From Vibrio coralliirubri (GTDB taxonomy: Bacteria > Pseudomonadota > Gammaproteobacteria > Enterobacterales > Vibrionaceae), in NCBI RefSeq assembly GCF_024347375.1, contig NZ_AP025471.1, forward strand, positions 1,798,001-1,862,000: DNA of 64,000 nt. Direction: 5' to 3'. A program made the position numbers and the translations under genes. Of the stretch, positions 37,376-46,889 are shown piece after piece (within the stretch, counting starts at the first letter, position 1; every line of letters starts with the position of its first letter). The notes below the pieces were generated by a model that had not been told where the DNA came from, ran no database searches, and saw nothing but the letters and a program-made list of their open reading frames with translations.

Positions 37376-37490
37376 ATCAAGCCATTTTGGGCCTCTTTCT
37401 TATACCATTTATCTCAACAATGGTTCGCTGAGACATGCACAATTTTCGTTGTGACTTCAGCGATTTACTCATAGTGAATGAGGGTTATAA

Positions 37491-39029
37491 ATGTATAAGT
37501 CTTTTGTTAAATCCGCTCTGGCGCTTTCGGTACTGGCGAGCGTCAACGTACATGCAGCGAGCCAACCCAATGTGGTTGCCATCATGCTCGATGATGTTAG
37601 CCCAACGGATCTGTCTGCCTACCACCGCGGCTTAGGCGCGGTGGATACGCCGAACATTGATAGAATTGCCGAACGCGGCATGATGGTCAGCGATTACTAC
37701 GCACAAGGCAGCTCTACCGCGGGGCGCTCTGCCTTTATCACGGGTCAATATCCTTTCCGAACAGGCTTAACGTCTGTCGGTCAGCCGGGCTCTTCACTTG
37801 GCCTTCAAAAAGAAGATCCAACCTTAGCCGAAATGTTGAAAGACAAAGGCTATGCGACCGTGCATGTCGGTAAAAGTCACCTAGGCGATAACAATAGCCA
37901 CCTGCCAACGGTGCACGGCTTTGATGAATTCTTCGGTTTCCTTTACCACCTCAATGTTATGGAGATGCCTGAACAGCCGGAATTCCCAACAGACCCTAAC
38001 TTCAGAGGTCGCCCTCGTAATGTTCTTCACACTGTCGCTACCGAGAGTGTGGACATGCAAGAAGGCCCAAGATTTGGTGTGGTTGGAAAGCAAACGATTG
38101 AAGATAAAGGTCCTTTAGGCGCTAAACGCATGCAAACCGTCGATGGCGAATTTTTGGAGTTTGCTACAAATTGGCTTGATAGACATGAAGCGGAGAAAGA
38201 CGAACAACCTTACTTCATGTGGTACAACCCAACTCGTATGCACCAAAAAACGCACGTACGTCCGGAATATCAAGGCGCGAGCCAAATCAACACCTACTAC
38301 GATGGCTTGATCGAACTGGATGACCAGATCGGTGTGCTGCTCGACAAGCTTGAAGATTTAGGTGAAATTGACAACACCATCATTCTCTTCACCTCTGACA
38401 ATGGCGTAAACCTAGATCACTGGCCTGATTCCGGCTCCGCATCATTCAGAGGACAAAAAGGCACGACATGGGATGGCGGTTTCCGTGTGCCTATGCTGGT
38501 CAGCTGGCCAGATAAAATCCCTCAAGGTGAATACACCGATGGCTTCATGACTTCTGAAGACTGGGTGCCAACCATTATGGCTGCAGTGGGTGAAGGCGAC
38601 ATTAAGCAAGAACTGCTTGATGGAAAAGAGCTAAACGGCGAGCGTTATCAGGTCCATTTGGATGGTTATAACCAGCTGGATATGTTGACCAAAGGCGAGC
38701 CGAGTCAACGTCATGAGTTCTTCTTCTACAACGAGCAAGATTTGAATGCGTTCCGAGTTGATGATTGGAAAGTGCACCTAAAAACCAAAACGGAGTGGAT
38801 TGCGCCTCCTGAAGAGTGGCCACTAGGGATGCTTGTTAACATCAAGGCTGATCCTTATGAGCGTAGCCCTGATACTCGTGGTTGGTTCTTATGGATGAAA
38901 GAGAAGTCTTGGGTATTACCAAAGCTGCAAAAATCAGCGGCGGAATATCAGAAGTCACTCAAAGCGTTTCCACCAAGACAGAAAGCCGGTGGTATTGGTA
39001 TGGCAGACAAATCAGTGGTTGCTGACTAG
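37491..39029 (+). CDS. Secreted sulfatase, Ser-type (formylglycine-dependent)
   Basis: 512 residues. A signal peptide ends near residue 23 (NVHAAS). The modification motif is S75-T-A-G-R79, the serine variant handled by anaerobic-type maturases. Metal and substrate residues fit the family: D34 D35 at the start, K128 and H130 (VGKSHLGD), and TSDNGVN. It hydrolyses a sulfate ester in the periplasm or outside the cell; the substrate (aryl, sugar or other) is unknown. The maturase gene is 1.1 kb upstream. It begins the unit with the barrel protein at 39091. Confidence 0.92.
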   Translation: MYKSFVKSALALSVLASVNVHAASQPNVVAIMLDDVSPTDLSAYHRGLGAVDTPNIDRIAERGMMVSDYYAQGSSTAGRSAFITGQYPFRTGLTSVGQPGSSLGLQKEDPTLAEMLKDKGYATVHVGKSHLGDNNSHLPTVHGFDEFFGFLYHLNVMEMPEQPEFPTDPNFRGRPRNVLHTVATESVDMQEGPRFGVVGKQTIEDKGPLGAKRMQTVDGEFLEFATNWLDRHEAEKDEQPYFMWYNPTRMHQKTHVRPEYQGASQINTYYDGLIELDDQIGVLLDKLEDLGEIDNTIILFTSDNGVNLDHWPDSGSASFRGQKGTTWDGGFRVPMLVSWPDKIPQGEYTDGFMTSEDWVPTIMAAVGEGDIKQELLDGKELNGERYQVHLDGYNQLDMLTKGEPSQRHEFFFYNEQDLNAFRVDDWKVHLKTKTEWIAPPEEWPLGMLVNIKADPYERSPDTRGWFLWMKEKSWVLPKLQKSAAEYQKSLKAFPPRQKAGGIGMADKSVVAD

Positions 39030-39090
39030 CGCCAAATACGACTAATGCAAGGTGTGCTGTAACAAGCGCACCTTACTACCGGACAACAAT

Positions 39091-39768
39091 ATGAAGAAAC
39101 CGTTACGTCTGCTCACGGGCACTTTTTCCACTTTAACACTCTCTATCTTTGCGCTTATCCCCTTTGCATTTTCCATCTCCGCTCAAGAAGAGCCTGCCAG
39201 TGATATGGCTGACCCAATGGCCGTTTATACGGGAGGTGAACTTATTGCGGGCAATAAAGGGCTTGGCGCTACCTTCCAGTTTGGCGTGAATCGTGGCGAT
39301 TGGGGTGTGTTGGGTAAGCTGGAAGGCAAAAATAACTTTGAAAACTATCGAGCACGATTCTTCACTCCCAATAAGAAAACGGGCACCGGCTTATTTGTTG
39401 ATGCTGGACACGACTTCTCCAACGACGATCTAACATCGAACTACGCCTCTATTGGTGTGATGCAAGCATTCGAGTTAAGCGACAAATTTAAACTCTACAG
39501 CGCCATAACGTATGGAAGGATGTGGGAAGAGAATAACCAATTTCAAGACACTCAGATCATCAGCAGTATTAACTACTTAAAGTACGATTTTGCTGACCAA
39601 TTTTATCTTCAACTCGCCCCTCAATACACCTACGGATTGGACGGGGAGAACACACGAGATTTCTCTGCTGAAATGCAGCTGGGCTACAAGGTCGATAGTG
39701 ACAACATCATCATCTTTAGTGGTGATACTGACAACAACACTTGGATCACCTTCCGTACTCGCTTCTAG
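39091..39768 (+). CDS. Outer-membrane beta-barrel protein
   Basis: 225 residues. A signal peptide of about 32 residues (LTLSIFALIPFAFSISAQ) is followed by alternating beta-strands (GDWGVLGKLEGKNNFENYRA, YLQLAPQYTYGLDGE) and a terminal aromatic residue (TWITFRTRF), as needed for barrel assembly. I cannot name the family. It follows the sulfatase by 61 bases and precedes the DUF1254 pseudogene by 12 bases, so it probably serves the same pathway. Start ATG 39091 is the signal-peptide methionine. Confidence 0.75.
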   Translation: MKKPLRLLTGTFSTLTLSIFALIPFAFSISAQEEPASDMADPMAVYTGGELIAGNKGLGATFQFGVNRGDWGVLGKLEGKNNFENYRARFFTPNKKTGTGLFVDAGHDFSNDDLTSNYASIGVMQAFELSDKFKLYSAITYGRMWEENNQFQDTQIISSINYLKYDFADQFYLQLAPQYTYGLDGENTRDFSAEMQLGYKVDSDNIIIFSGDTDNNTWITFRTRF

Positions 39769-39780
39769 TTAGGACATTAA

Positions 39781-41230
39781 ATGATGAAAAAAAACATTCT
39801 TGCGGCAGCACTGGCTTGTGCTTTCATGGTTGCACTTCCATCTCCGGTACTCGCGAGCCAATCCGTGGACGCGACCAGCGCAGCTGTGGCAACAAAAACA
39901 GCAATGGGGATAAAAACGGAAACTCTCCCCGTTGAGATGGCGAGTTTAGCGTCGCTCAAAAAGGATAATCAGTTATTGGCACAACTTGCCTACGAATACG
40001 CGTACTCGATAGATGAAGCCTACAAATACTTTTACAAAACCGTCGTTGAGCAAGACTACCCTTTGAATCGATTCCAAAATATTCGAATACTTGCTGACGA
40101 CACTTACACTGCGCATCCGACGATTAACAATGACACGTTACACTTGATGGGTTGGATGGACCTAGCGGCAGAGCCGGTCATCATTACGATTCCAGACCAT
40201 GATGAAAATCGATACTGGTTGTTCCATACCATGAATATGCAGCACTTTACTGACTCGGCTTTTGGCTCTCCACAGCGAGGCACAAAAGGCGGCAGCTTCA
40301 TGTATGCAGTTGAAGGGTGGAAAGGTGAAGTGCCTGCGAGTGTCGACCAAGTCGATCTATGTCGAGCATCCGCTGGTCAAGATGATGGGTCGAATTATGG
40401 ACCTTGGTGGTGACGATTCTGCAACTGCTCAAAAGTTAATGGATCAATGGAATATTAGGACATTGTCGGAATACTTAGGTCAGAAAGGGCCAGATCCTGT
40501 TGAGCGCGAGTATCCAGCCCCTGAAGACTCTAATTGGGTCCAGCGAACCAATTTCATTTTGTCTGAAGGAACAATGAAGGCGCATGACCAAAAGCTGCTT
40601 GAACTGTTCGAGTACATTGGCTTAGGAGATGTTGAATTAGGCAAAACCAATCATCCATTTACGAAAGAGCAGCTTAGTATGATCGAGTCCGGTCAAAAAG
40701 ACGGACTGGAACAAATTATTAATGCGGGCTTTGATGATTCATGAGACGTATTGGGCTCTCGCGATGAAATGACCAAGGTTCCAAGCTTTCAACACGCCTA
40801 CGGCACCTTAATGGGCCAATGGGGGTTGCCTGCAAAGCACACTATGTATAGCGGTGACTTCTTTGATAGCGAAGGTGCTGCGCTCGATGGTAGTAAGTAT
40901 GACTACACGGTGACCTTCGATGCGCCACCGCTAGAAGAGGGTGGTTTTTGGTCATACACGGCCTACAGTGGTGAAACCCGATTGATGGAGAAAAATGGCT
41001 TAAACCGTCACTCCCGTGGAGACAGAACGCTAACGCCTAATGCTGATGGCAGCTACACCATTTACATGAGTAGCGATGTAAAAGGACATGAAGATGATCC
41101 TAACTTCTTACCTATCCCCGATCATCAATGGTATTCAGTGTTACGTATGTACACGCCCGGTGAAGAGGTAAGAACAGATAAATGGAAATCGACACCATTT
41201 ACCAAGGTCAAAAAATCCACGATAAAGTGA
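39781..41230 (+). pseudogene. DUF1254/DUF1214 protein, frameshifted and with an in-frame stop
   Basis: The N-terminal part (signal peptide MMKKNILAAALACAFMVALP, then DUF1254) runs in one frame to about 40353. The homologous sequence then continues one base on (IYVEHPLVKMMGRIM from 40355), as if an extra G at 40354 was gained. A TGA at 40742 interrupts that second frame; the DUF1214 part then resumes (GSRDEMTKVPSFQHAYGTLM) to 41230. Repaired, the protein would be about 482 residues. Homologues suggest a tryptophan where the TGA lies, but this needs checking. The related intact gene is at 33598. Confidence 0.85.
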
Positions 41231-41271
41231 TGACTTAAATTGTCTGTTTAAGGTTTTGTTTATAATCGATT

Positions 41272-41303
41272 AATGCCAGCTGCTATGCCGCTGGCATTTT
41301 TTA
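41272..41303 (+). terminator. Terminator after the sulfatase unit
   Basis: Perfect 9-bp stem AATGCCAGC / GCTGGCATT, 9-base loop, then a T-run. Confidence 0.88.
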
Positions 41304-41406
41304 TTGAGCGAAACTTGCTTTGAAATAGGCGTTAAATGCTCAGAACTGTCGGATAAAATAGGGCATACTGGACGCAATATATAGACCAAAGAAAGTAACC
41401 ACGCGC

Positions 41407-42651
41407 ATGAATCCAATCTGCCTCAACGACCCTTTTTCTCTTCCTAATGGCCAAGTGATCAAAAATCGCCTGTTCAAATCGGCAATGAGTGAACAGCTAG
41501 GTGATAAACACCATAACCCTAAGCAAGGTTTGGTCACGCTTTACCAGCGTTGGGCTCAAGGAGGAATTGGCCTATCCATGACGGGTAACGTGATGGTCGA
41601 TAGAGGTGCGCTTGGTGAACCTAAAAACGTTGTGTTGGATGAACACAGTGACTTAAGCGTATTTCGTGAGTGGGCGAAGGCTGGAACACAAAATGGTTCG
41701 CAGATATGGATGCAATTGAACCACCCAGGAAAGCAAATCCCTAAATTCTTATGTGATAGCCCGGTTGCTCCTTCGGCTATCTCTTTAGAGCGTGGATTAG
41801 AGAAAGGCTTCAATACGCCACGAGCTCTGACTGAGACGGAAATAATCGCAATCATTGATAAATTTGCGCTGAGTGCAAAGCTATCAAAACAAGCGGGTTT
41901 TACTGGTGTGCAGATCCACGGTGCTCATGGTTATCTTGTCAGTCAGTTTTTGTCTTCGAGACACAATCAACGCCAAGACAAATGGGGTGGCTCACTCGAA
42001 AACAGACTTCGTTTTGTGCTTGAGGTTTATCGTGCGATTCGAAAAGAGGTCGGTGACGATTTCCCCGTCGGGATTAAGCTCAACAGCGCCGACTTCATGA
42101 AAGGTGGCTTCACTGAAGAAGAGTCGATGCAGGTTGTACAAACATTGAGTGATAACGGTATCGACTTGATTGAGATCTCTGGCGGCACCTATGAAAGTCC
42201 ATCAATGATGGGTTCAAAGAATAAGGCTGAATCAATCAAGGCCAGCACGGTAAAGCGTGAAGCGTATTTTATGGATTACATGGTGAAGGCGAGAAAACTC
42301 GTCAGCACACCGCTGGTGGTCACGGGTGGTTTCCGAACCGCGCAAGCAATGAATGAAGCATTAAACACCTCGGCTACCGATTTTATTGGTATTGCACGCA
42401 CAATGGCGGTTGATCCGGACTTCCCTAACAAGTTAATCGAAAACCCTAGCCACGGCATGCCGCTAACCGTGCCAACCACAGGAAAACCTGTATTAGATAA
42501 GGTAGCAATGGTCGGGCTGGTTTGGTATGAACATCAGATGTGGCGCATTGCCTCTGGCAAGAATGCCGACCCTAAATTAAGCGCATTAGGTGTGGTGGTA
42601 AAAACAATTCTCAGCGCCGGCTGGCACGCTTTCAAAAAACGCAGAGCGTAA
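41407..42651 (+). CDS. NADH:flavin oxidoreductase, Old Yellow Enzyme family
   Basis: 414 residues. FMN-binding OYE barrel: LNDPFSLPNGQVIKNRLFKS at the start, QLNHPGKQ in the middle, GVQIHGAHGYLVSQFLS with the catalytic His pair, then NRQDKWGGSLENRLRF. This resembles the NemA/2,4-dienoyl-CoA reductase-like subgroup that reduces alkenes, enones or nitro compounds. The physiological substrate is not evident. It is monocistronic, flanked by terminators. Confidence 0.88.
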   Translation: MNPICLNDPFSLPNGQVIKNRLFKSAMSEQLGDKHHNPKQGLVTLYQRWAQGGIGLSMTGNVMVDRGALGEPKNVVLDEHSDLSVFREWAKAGTQNGSQIWMQLNHPGKQIPKFLCDSPVAPSAISLERGLEKGFNTPRALTETEIIAIIDKFALSAKLSKQAGFTGVQIHGAHGYLVSQFLSSRHNQRQDKWGGSLENRLRFVLEVYRAIRKEVGDDFPVGIKLNSADFMKGGFTEEESMQVVQTLSDNGIDLIEISGGTYESPSMMGSKNKAESIKASTVKREAYFMDYMVKARKLVSTPLVVTGGFRTAQAMNEALNTSATDFIGIARTMAVDPDFPNKLIENPSHGMPLTVPTTGKPVLDKVAMVGLVWYEHQMWRIASGKNADPKLSALGVVVKTILSAGWHAFKKRRA

Positions 42652-42669
42652 GCAGTCATGGATTGTTGA

Positions 42670-42705
42670 AGCAGAACTTTGAGAAATTGAAGTTCTGCTT
42701 TTTGT
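42670..42705 (+). terminator. Terminator after the OYE gene
   Basis: Perfect 10-bp stem AGCAGAACTT / AAGTTCTGCT with a 10-base loop and TTTTGTTT. Confidence 0.9.
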
Positions 42706-42886
42706 TTGTCTCTTTTTAAATTCTCGATAAATACGTCGTAGGGCACCCCAGCCAGTCTTTGTTGTGGCACTGATCGAATACCAACATGAGTATTAGTTAT
42801 AGTGTCCATAAGTGGAAAATCAGAGTAGACCAACTAGGATGAATTGAATTAAACCCTACAATTAATTCAACAACATGGTAGTTGCT

Positions 42887-43870
42887 ATGAAGAAAATAAC
42901 CCTTTTGTCCGTTACGATTTTATCTAGCCTTTCTTTCTCATCTTTTGCTAAAGATTGTGATCCCAATTTGCTGCCTTCTTGGAAAGACAGTGAGAGTAAA
43001 TCCGCTATCGTCGACTTTGTTGGGCAAGCCACCAAAGCAGAGTCTGATGCGTTCGTGGCGATTGAAGATCGTATTGCCGTGTTCGATAACGACGGTACGC
43101 TTTGGTCGGAAAAGCCTTATTACTTCCAATTGGCTTTTGCGTTGGACCGAGTAAAAGAGATGGCTCCAGAACATCCTGAGTGGAAAACAGAAGCACCGTT
43201 TAAGTTTGTGCTTGAAGATGATATTGAGAGCGTTCTGGGTAGCGGTGAAGAAGGGTTATTGAAAATCATCATGGCGACACATTCTGGTATGACAGTTGAA
43301 CAATACCAGCAAGACGTTGAGCAATGGTTGACGGTAGCAAAAGATAAACGCTTCAACAAAGCCTACACAGACCTTACTTATCAGCCAATGAAAGAGATGC
43401 TGACTTACCTTCAAGAGCATGACTTTAAGACTTACATTGTGTCGGGCGGAGGCGTTGACTTCATGAGGGCGTGGGCTCCACAAGCTTACAACATTCCTAC
43501 AGAGCAAATCATCGGTAGTGCTCTTAAATACAATTACAGCTACAACGATGGCAAACCAACGGTGACCAAAGATTCGTCCATTTTGACCATTGATGATAAA
43601 GCCGGAAAGGTCACCAACATTCAGCATATTATCGGTAAGAAGCCGATTTTAGCGGTCGGTAACTCAGACGGTGATCAAGCCATGATGCAATGGGCAACGA
43701 GCCAACCCAACTCTATGGCGATGATTGTTCATCACACTGATGCTGAGCGCGAGTGGCAGTACGATCGTAAGTCTCATGTTGGCAAGCTTGATAAAGCTTT
43801 AGATGAGGCGAATTCCAGAGAGGATTGGACACTGATCGACATGAAATCAGATTGGTGTGAGGTGTACTAA
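42887..43870 (+). CDS. Periplasmic HAD-superfamily phosphatase
   Basis: About 327 residues. A signal peptide (MKKITLLSVTILSSLSFSSF-A) is followed by HAD motif I DNDGTLWS, motif II in TYIVSGGG and a motif III/IV region AVGNSDGDQAMMQW. The enzyme probably dephosphorylates a small metabolite in the periplasm; the substrate is unknown. ATG 42887 is preferred because it begins a clean signal peptide; ATG 42875 is in frame. Its nearness to the DUF1254/sulfatase locus may be functional, though two terminators separate it. Confidence 0.82.
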   Translation: MKKITLLSVTILSSLSFSSFAKDCDPNLLPSWKDSESKSAIVDFVGQATKAESDAFVAIEDRIAVFDNDGTLWSEKPYYFQLAFALDRVKEMAPEHPEWKTEAPFKFVLEDDIESVLGSGEEGLLKIIMATHSGMTVEQYQQDVEQWLTVAKDKRFNKAYTDLTYQPMKEMLTYLQEHDFKTYIVSGGGVDFMRAWAPQAYNIPTEQIIGSALKYNYSYNDGKPTVTKDSSILTIDDKAGKVTNIQHIIGKKPILAVGNSDGDQAMMQWATSQPNSMAMIVHHTDAEREWQYDRKSHVGKLDKALDEANSREDWTLIDMKSDWCEVY

Positions 43871-43898
43871 CGCCACGTTTACCCTTAGTCAAAATCAC

Positions 43899-43930
43899 AA
43901 AGGCTTGGATTTTTAATTCGAGCCTTTTTT
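43899..43930 (+). terminator. Terminator after the HAD phosphatase
   Basis: Stem AAAGGCTTG pairs with CGAGCCTTT (one G-T pair), then a T-run. Confidence 0.75.
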
Positions 43931-44078
43931 GTGAGCGGAGGTTTTGGGAATGAACGGTTTGAAAGCAATCGTTTGAAAGGAATAAGGTGTTATGGGCTCG
44001 CTTTAAGCAAGAACGTACTATAAATTTTCAATGCATGACGGTTTAATCGGGATAGTCAGAAATTAAAGGAATAGAAAA

Positions 44079-44774
44079 ATGAAAACGATCGGTTTGCTCG
44101 GCGGTATGAGTTGGGAGTCGACAGTGAGTTACTACAAGTCCATCAACGAGGGCGTTAAAGCCACACTCGGCGGGCTCAATTCTGCGAAGGTTTGTATGTA
44201 CAGCGTGAACTTCGATGAGATAGAAAAGCTTCAACATCAAGGTCGTTGGGCTGAGACGGCTGATATCTTATCGGACGCGGCTTTATCGGTAGAGAAGGGC
44301 GGGGCTGATTTCATTCTGATTTGTACCAATACCATGCATAAGGTCGTTCCTGAGATCGAAGAGAAGATCATGATTCCTATCTTGCACATCGCTGATACCA
44401 CGGCGCAGAAGCTGCTGGAACAAGGAGTGAAGAAAGTCGGATTGATCGGTACTGCTTTCACGATGGAACAAGATTTTTATAAAGGCCGTCTGACTAACAA
44501 ATTCGGTATCGATGTTGTAATCCCGGATGAGGATGACCGAGAGAAAGTGCACAACATCATTTACCAAGAGTTGTGTCGAGGCCAAGTAAAAGAAGCCTCT
44601 CGAGATGTATACCGTCAAATCATTGAGAAGCTAGGCCAACAAGGTGCAGAAGCCGTTATTCTGGGGTGCACTGAAATCGCCCTGCTGATTCAGCAACAAC
44701 ACACTGATGTTCCCCTGTTTGATACCACAGCCATTCATGCAGAAGCGGCAGTACGTTTGGCGACGAGTGACTAA
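44079..44774 (+). CDS. Aspartate/glutamate racemase family protein (RacX/YgeA-like)
   Basis: 231 residues. Two catalytic cysteines of the PLP-independent racemases are in place: LICTNTMH and ILGCTEIAL. GLLGGMSWESTVSYY at the start is the family signature. It probably interconverts L- and D-amino acids (aspartate, glutamate or a broader set) in the cytoplasm. GGAATAG precedes the ATG. It is monocistronic. Confidence 0.9.
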   Translation: MKTIGLLGGMSWESTVSYYKSINEGVKATLGGLNSAKVCMYSVNFDEIEKLQHQGRWAETADILSDAALSVEKGGADFILICTNTMHKVVPEIEEKIMIPILHIADTTAQKLLEQGVKKVGLIGTAFTMEQDFYKGRLTNKFGIDVVIPDEDDREKVHNIIYQELCRGQVKEASRDVYRQIIEKLGQQGAEAVILGCTEIALLIQQQHTDVPLFDTTAIHAEAAVRLATSD

Positions 44775-44888
44775 CTTCTAGCTCTTGTTCTTAGAACCAT
44801 AGCAGTCCTCTTTTAGTTTTTGTGCGATTTTTATTCAGTTGAGTGAAAGTTTTTTGTACAAAAGCGGGTCGTTAATTAATGAAGCGAT

Positions 44889-44913
44889 GCCTTGTTCATT
44901 AACCAAGGCTTTA
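44889..44913 (+). terminator. Weak terminator-like stem after the racemase
   Basis: 6-bp stem GCCTTG / CAAGGC with 9-base loop and TTTAT. Confidence 0.4.
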
Positions 44914-44997
44914 TCGGCAGGTAAGGCTTTAGTTAATGGCTGAGGTATCCGCGCTTTTAAGCACTATGCTTTAGTCATGACCAAAAGAGGATTTATT

Positions 44998-45120
44998 ATG
45001 AAATGGCTTATTTTATCTGTAACGCTGTTATTCGTGGCAGGATGCCAATCGACGGGGTCTCAAGAAGCACAAGTCGGTGACGACATGAATCGAGTTCATA
45101 CTCAAGGGTGCAGCAGCTAA
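44998..45120 (+). CDS. 40-residue predicted lipoprotein
   Basis: The peptide MKWLILSVTLLFVAGCQSTG then SQEAQVGDDMNRVHTQGCSS has a lipobox VAGC with the acylated cysteine at residue 16, followed by a short polar tail and a second cysteine near the end. GAGG lies 8 bases before the ATG, and a strong terminator follows. It looks like an entericidin-sized lipoprotein but I do not assign it to a family. Confidence 0.72.
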   Translation: MKWLILSVTLLFVAGCQSTGSQEAQVGDDMNRVHTQGCSS

Positions 45121-45173
45121 TCTCTTTTTGTGGAAACACCTTTTCAGCTGCTCCAATAGAGAGTTACCCCTAT

Positions 45174-45206
45174 AAAGCCTTGTGTTGTCACAAGGCTTTT
45201 ATTTTA
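45174..45206 (+). terminator. Terminator after the small lipoprotein
   Basis: Perfect 11-bp stem AAAGCCTTGTG / CACAAGGCTTT with loop TTGT and a T-rich tail. Confidence 0.9.
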
Positions 45207-45319
45207 TACAAAATCTAAAAACTGATTCGACTATATTGCGAATTATCAATGAATACTGGTGTTGATAAACTCTGTTTTATTCAAGCACGCTCTCGTGCTT
45301 ATAGACCGGAGAAACCAAT

Positions 45320-46192
45320 ATGAATTACGAGGGAAAAGTATATCGTCCATGGACAGAGGCGAAGAGCATTCTGATTCAAACCACATTAGGTTGCAGCATC
45401 AACACATGTACGTTCTGTAATATGTTCAGTGATAAACGATTCAAGGTTCGTGATATTGAGGATGTGTTTAAAGATATCGAAGAAGCGCGCCTGATTTATC
45501 CTTATGTTGAATCAATTTTCCTTATCGATGGCAACGTGATGGCGGCTCGCACGGATTACCTTCTTAAGATTTTGGATAAGCTTCGCCATACCTTTCCAGA
45601 AAGCAGAAAAGTATCGCTCTATAGTGGTTTGAACGATTTCCGTCGTAAAAGCTTGAGCGAACTTAAAGAGCTTAAAAGTGCTGGTCTCACTATGGCTTAT
45701 GCGGGGTTGGAGTCGGGCGATGCGGTTGTACTCGAGAACATCAAAAAGCGCCTGACACCAGAACAAGCGATCGAAGGCATGGCATTAGCCAAAGAAGCAG
45801 GCATTGAAACCTTACTTTCGTTTATCTTCGGCCTTGGCGGTCGTGATCGATCACGTGAACATATTGTCGAGACCACAAGATTACTGAATATCATGAAGCC
45901 TGAGCAGATAGCGCCAATGGCGTTAGCGATTCAGCCTGGCACCGTGATGGAACAAGAAGTAAAAGACGGTAAGTTCGTTATGCCGACGCAACTTCAGATC
46001 TTAGAAGAAGAAAAGTATCTGCTTGAGAATCTAAACATCGATACTTTCTATTGGGGTGACCATGGCAATAACATCGTGACTCAGAAAGGTTTCCTACTTG
46101 ATTCAAGAGAGCAATTTTTGGCTAAGGTGAACCGTGCGATAGCATCAAACCCAATGGCTAAAGATAGTGTTATTCAGACGTTTGCTTGGTAG
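45320..46192 (+). CDS. Radical SAM protein (copy B of a paralogous pair)
   Basis: 290 residues with the cluster C25-X4-C30-X2-C33 (LGCSINTCTFC), YAGLESGD and FIFGLGGRDRS, and a terminal TFAW. It aligns from end to end with the gene at 10363, with small indels only. The reaction is unknown. GGAGAAACCAAT precedes the ATG. It belongs to the duplicated set described in the findings. Confidence 0.85.
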   Translation: MNYEGKVYRPWTEAKSILIQTTLGCSINTCTFCNMFSDKRFKVRDIEDVFKDIEEARLIYPYVESIFLIDGNVMAARTDYLLKILDKLRHTFPESRKVSLYSGLNDFRRKSLSELKELKSAGLTMAYAGLESGDAVVLENIKKRLTPEQAIEGMALAKEAGIETLLSFIFGLGGRDRSREHIVETTRLLNIMKPEQIAPMALAIQPGTVMEQEVKDGKFVMPTQLQILEEEKYLLENLNIDTFYWGDHGNNIVTQKGFLLDSREQFLAKVNRAIASNPMAKDSVIQTFAW

Positions 46193-46459
46193 CGTTTACT
46201 TAAAAACGATATTTGCAGGCTAAGTAAAAATCGAAAGAAGTATTGTTTTTGAGGCGGGATAATCGCCATAAACCTACTTCCGTTACTGAGACAATTCAAA
46301 ATCAGCAAAGCCATTTTCTTGGTGGATGTTGTAAATTTGTGAATCTGAATTGTCTATATTCTATGCTGTGTACTGGATCTCATTTGTTATTTGACTCCCT
46401 TGCTAAGGTTAATAATGAATGCGTAATACCAATCACTTTACTCAACTTAAGAGGTTTCT

Positions 46460-46696
46460 ATGCTAGGTGAAAATCATTCTCTTGTTCACGAATTTCCTGA
46501 AATGAAAGATAAAATTGCTGAGCTTGTTAAAACTGACGATGGCTTTGCAGCAGACATGAAGACGTACGACAACCTTGATAAAGAGATTCGTAAGCTTGAG
46601 CTGAAAGATTCACCCATTGATGATGGCTCGATGCACCAACTGAAACATGATCGTTCTGTACTGAAAGATGCACTGCATGCACGTTTAACTGGCTAG
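46460..46696 (+). CDS. YdcH family protein (DUF465)
   Basis: 78 residues. MLGENHSLVHEFPEMKDKI and LDKEIRKLELKDSPIDDGSM are typical of the small helical YdcH/DUF465 proteins, whose function is not known. It is predicted to be a helical hairpin. AAGAGGTTTCT precedes the ATG. A strong terminator follows. Confidence 0.85.
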   Translation: MLGENHSLVHEFPEMKDKIAELVKTDDGFAADMKTYDNLDKEIRKLELKDSPIDDGSMHQLKHDRSVLKDALHARLTG

Positions 46697-46746
46697 TGAG
46701 CGGGTAGTTTTGTTGATTAGCTAAATGGCGAATTGCAGACTTAGAC

Positions 46747-46772
46747 AAAAAAACTCCTTCGGGAGTTTTTTT
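46747..46772 (+). terminator. Terminator with UUCG loop
   Basis: Perfect stem AAAAAAACTCC / GGAGTTTTTTT with a very stable TTCG loop. Confidence 0.95.
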
Positions 46773-46889
46773 CGTTTTGGCTCAATAACATCATCACAAT
46801 TCAACTGAGTTAATACGTTGTATTGTTATGTGAATGACGCATAATGAGGGTTACTGGTACACGATTTTTAAGATTTTATTGGTAATCTC

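Noticed and set aside
40742..40744. TGA inside the DUF1254-like frame read as selenocysteine
   Set aside because: No convincing bacterial SECIS-type hairpin follows it, the family is not known to use selenocysteine, and a second lesion (frameshift) already breaks the gene.
46243..46470. A 75-codon frame before the YdcH gene
   Set aside because: No ribosome site, overlaps the YdcH start, and the peptide has no family features.
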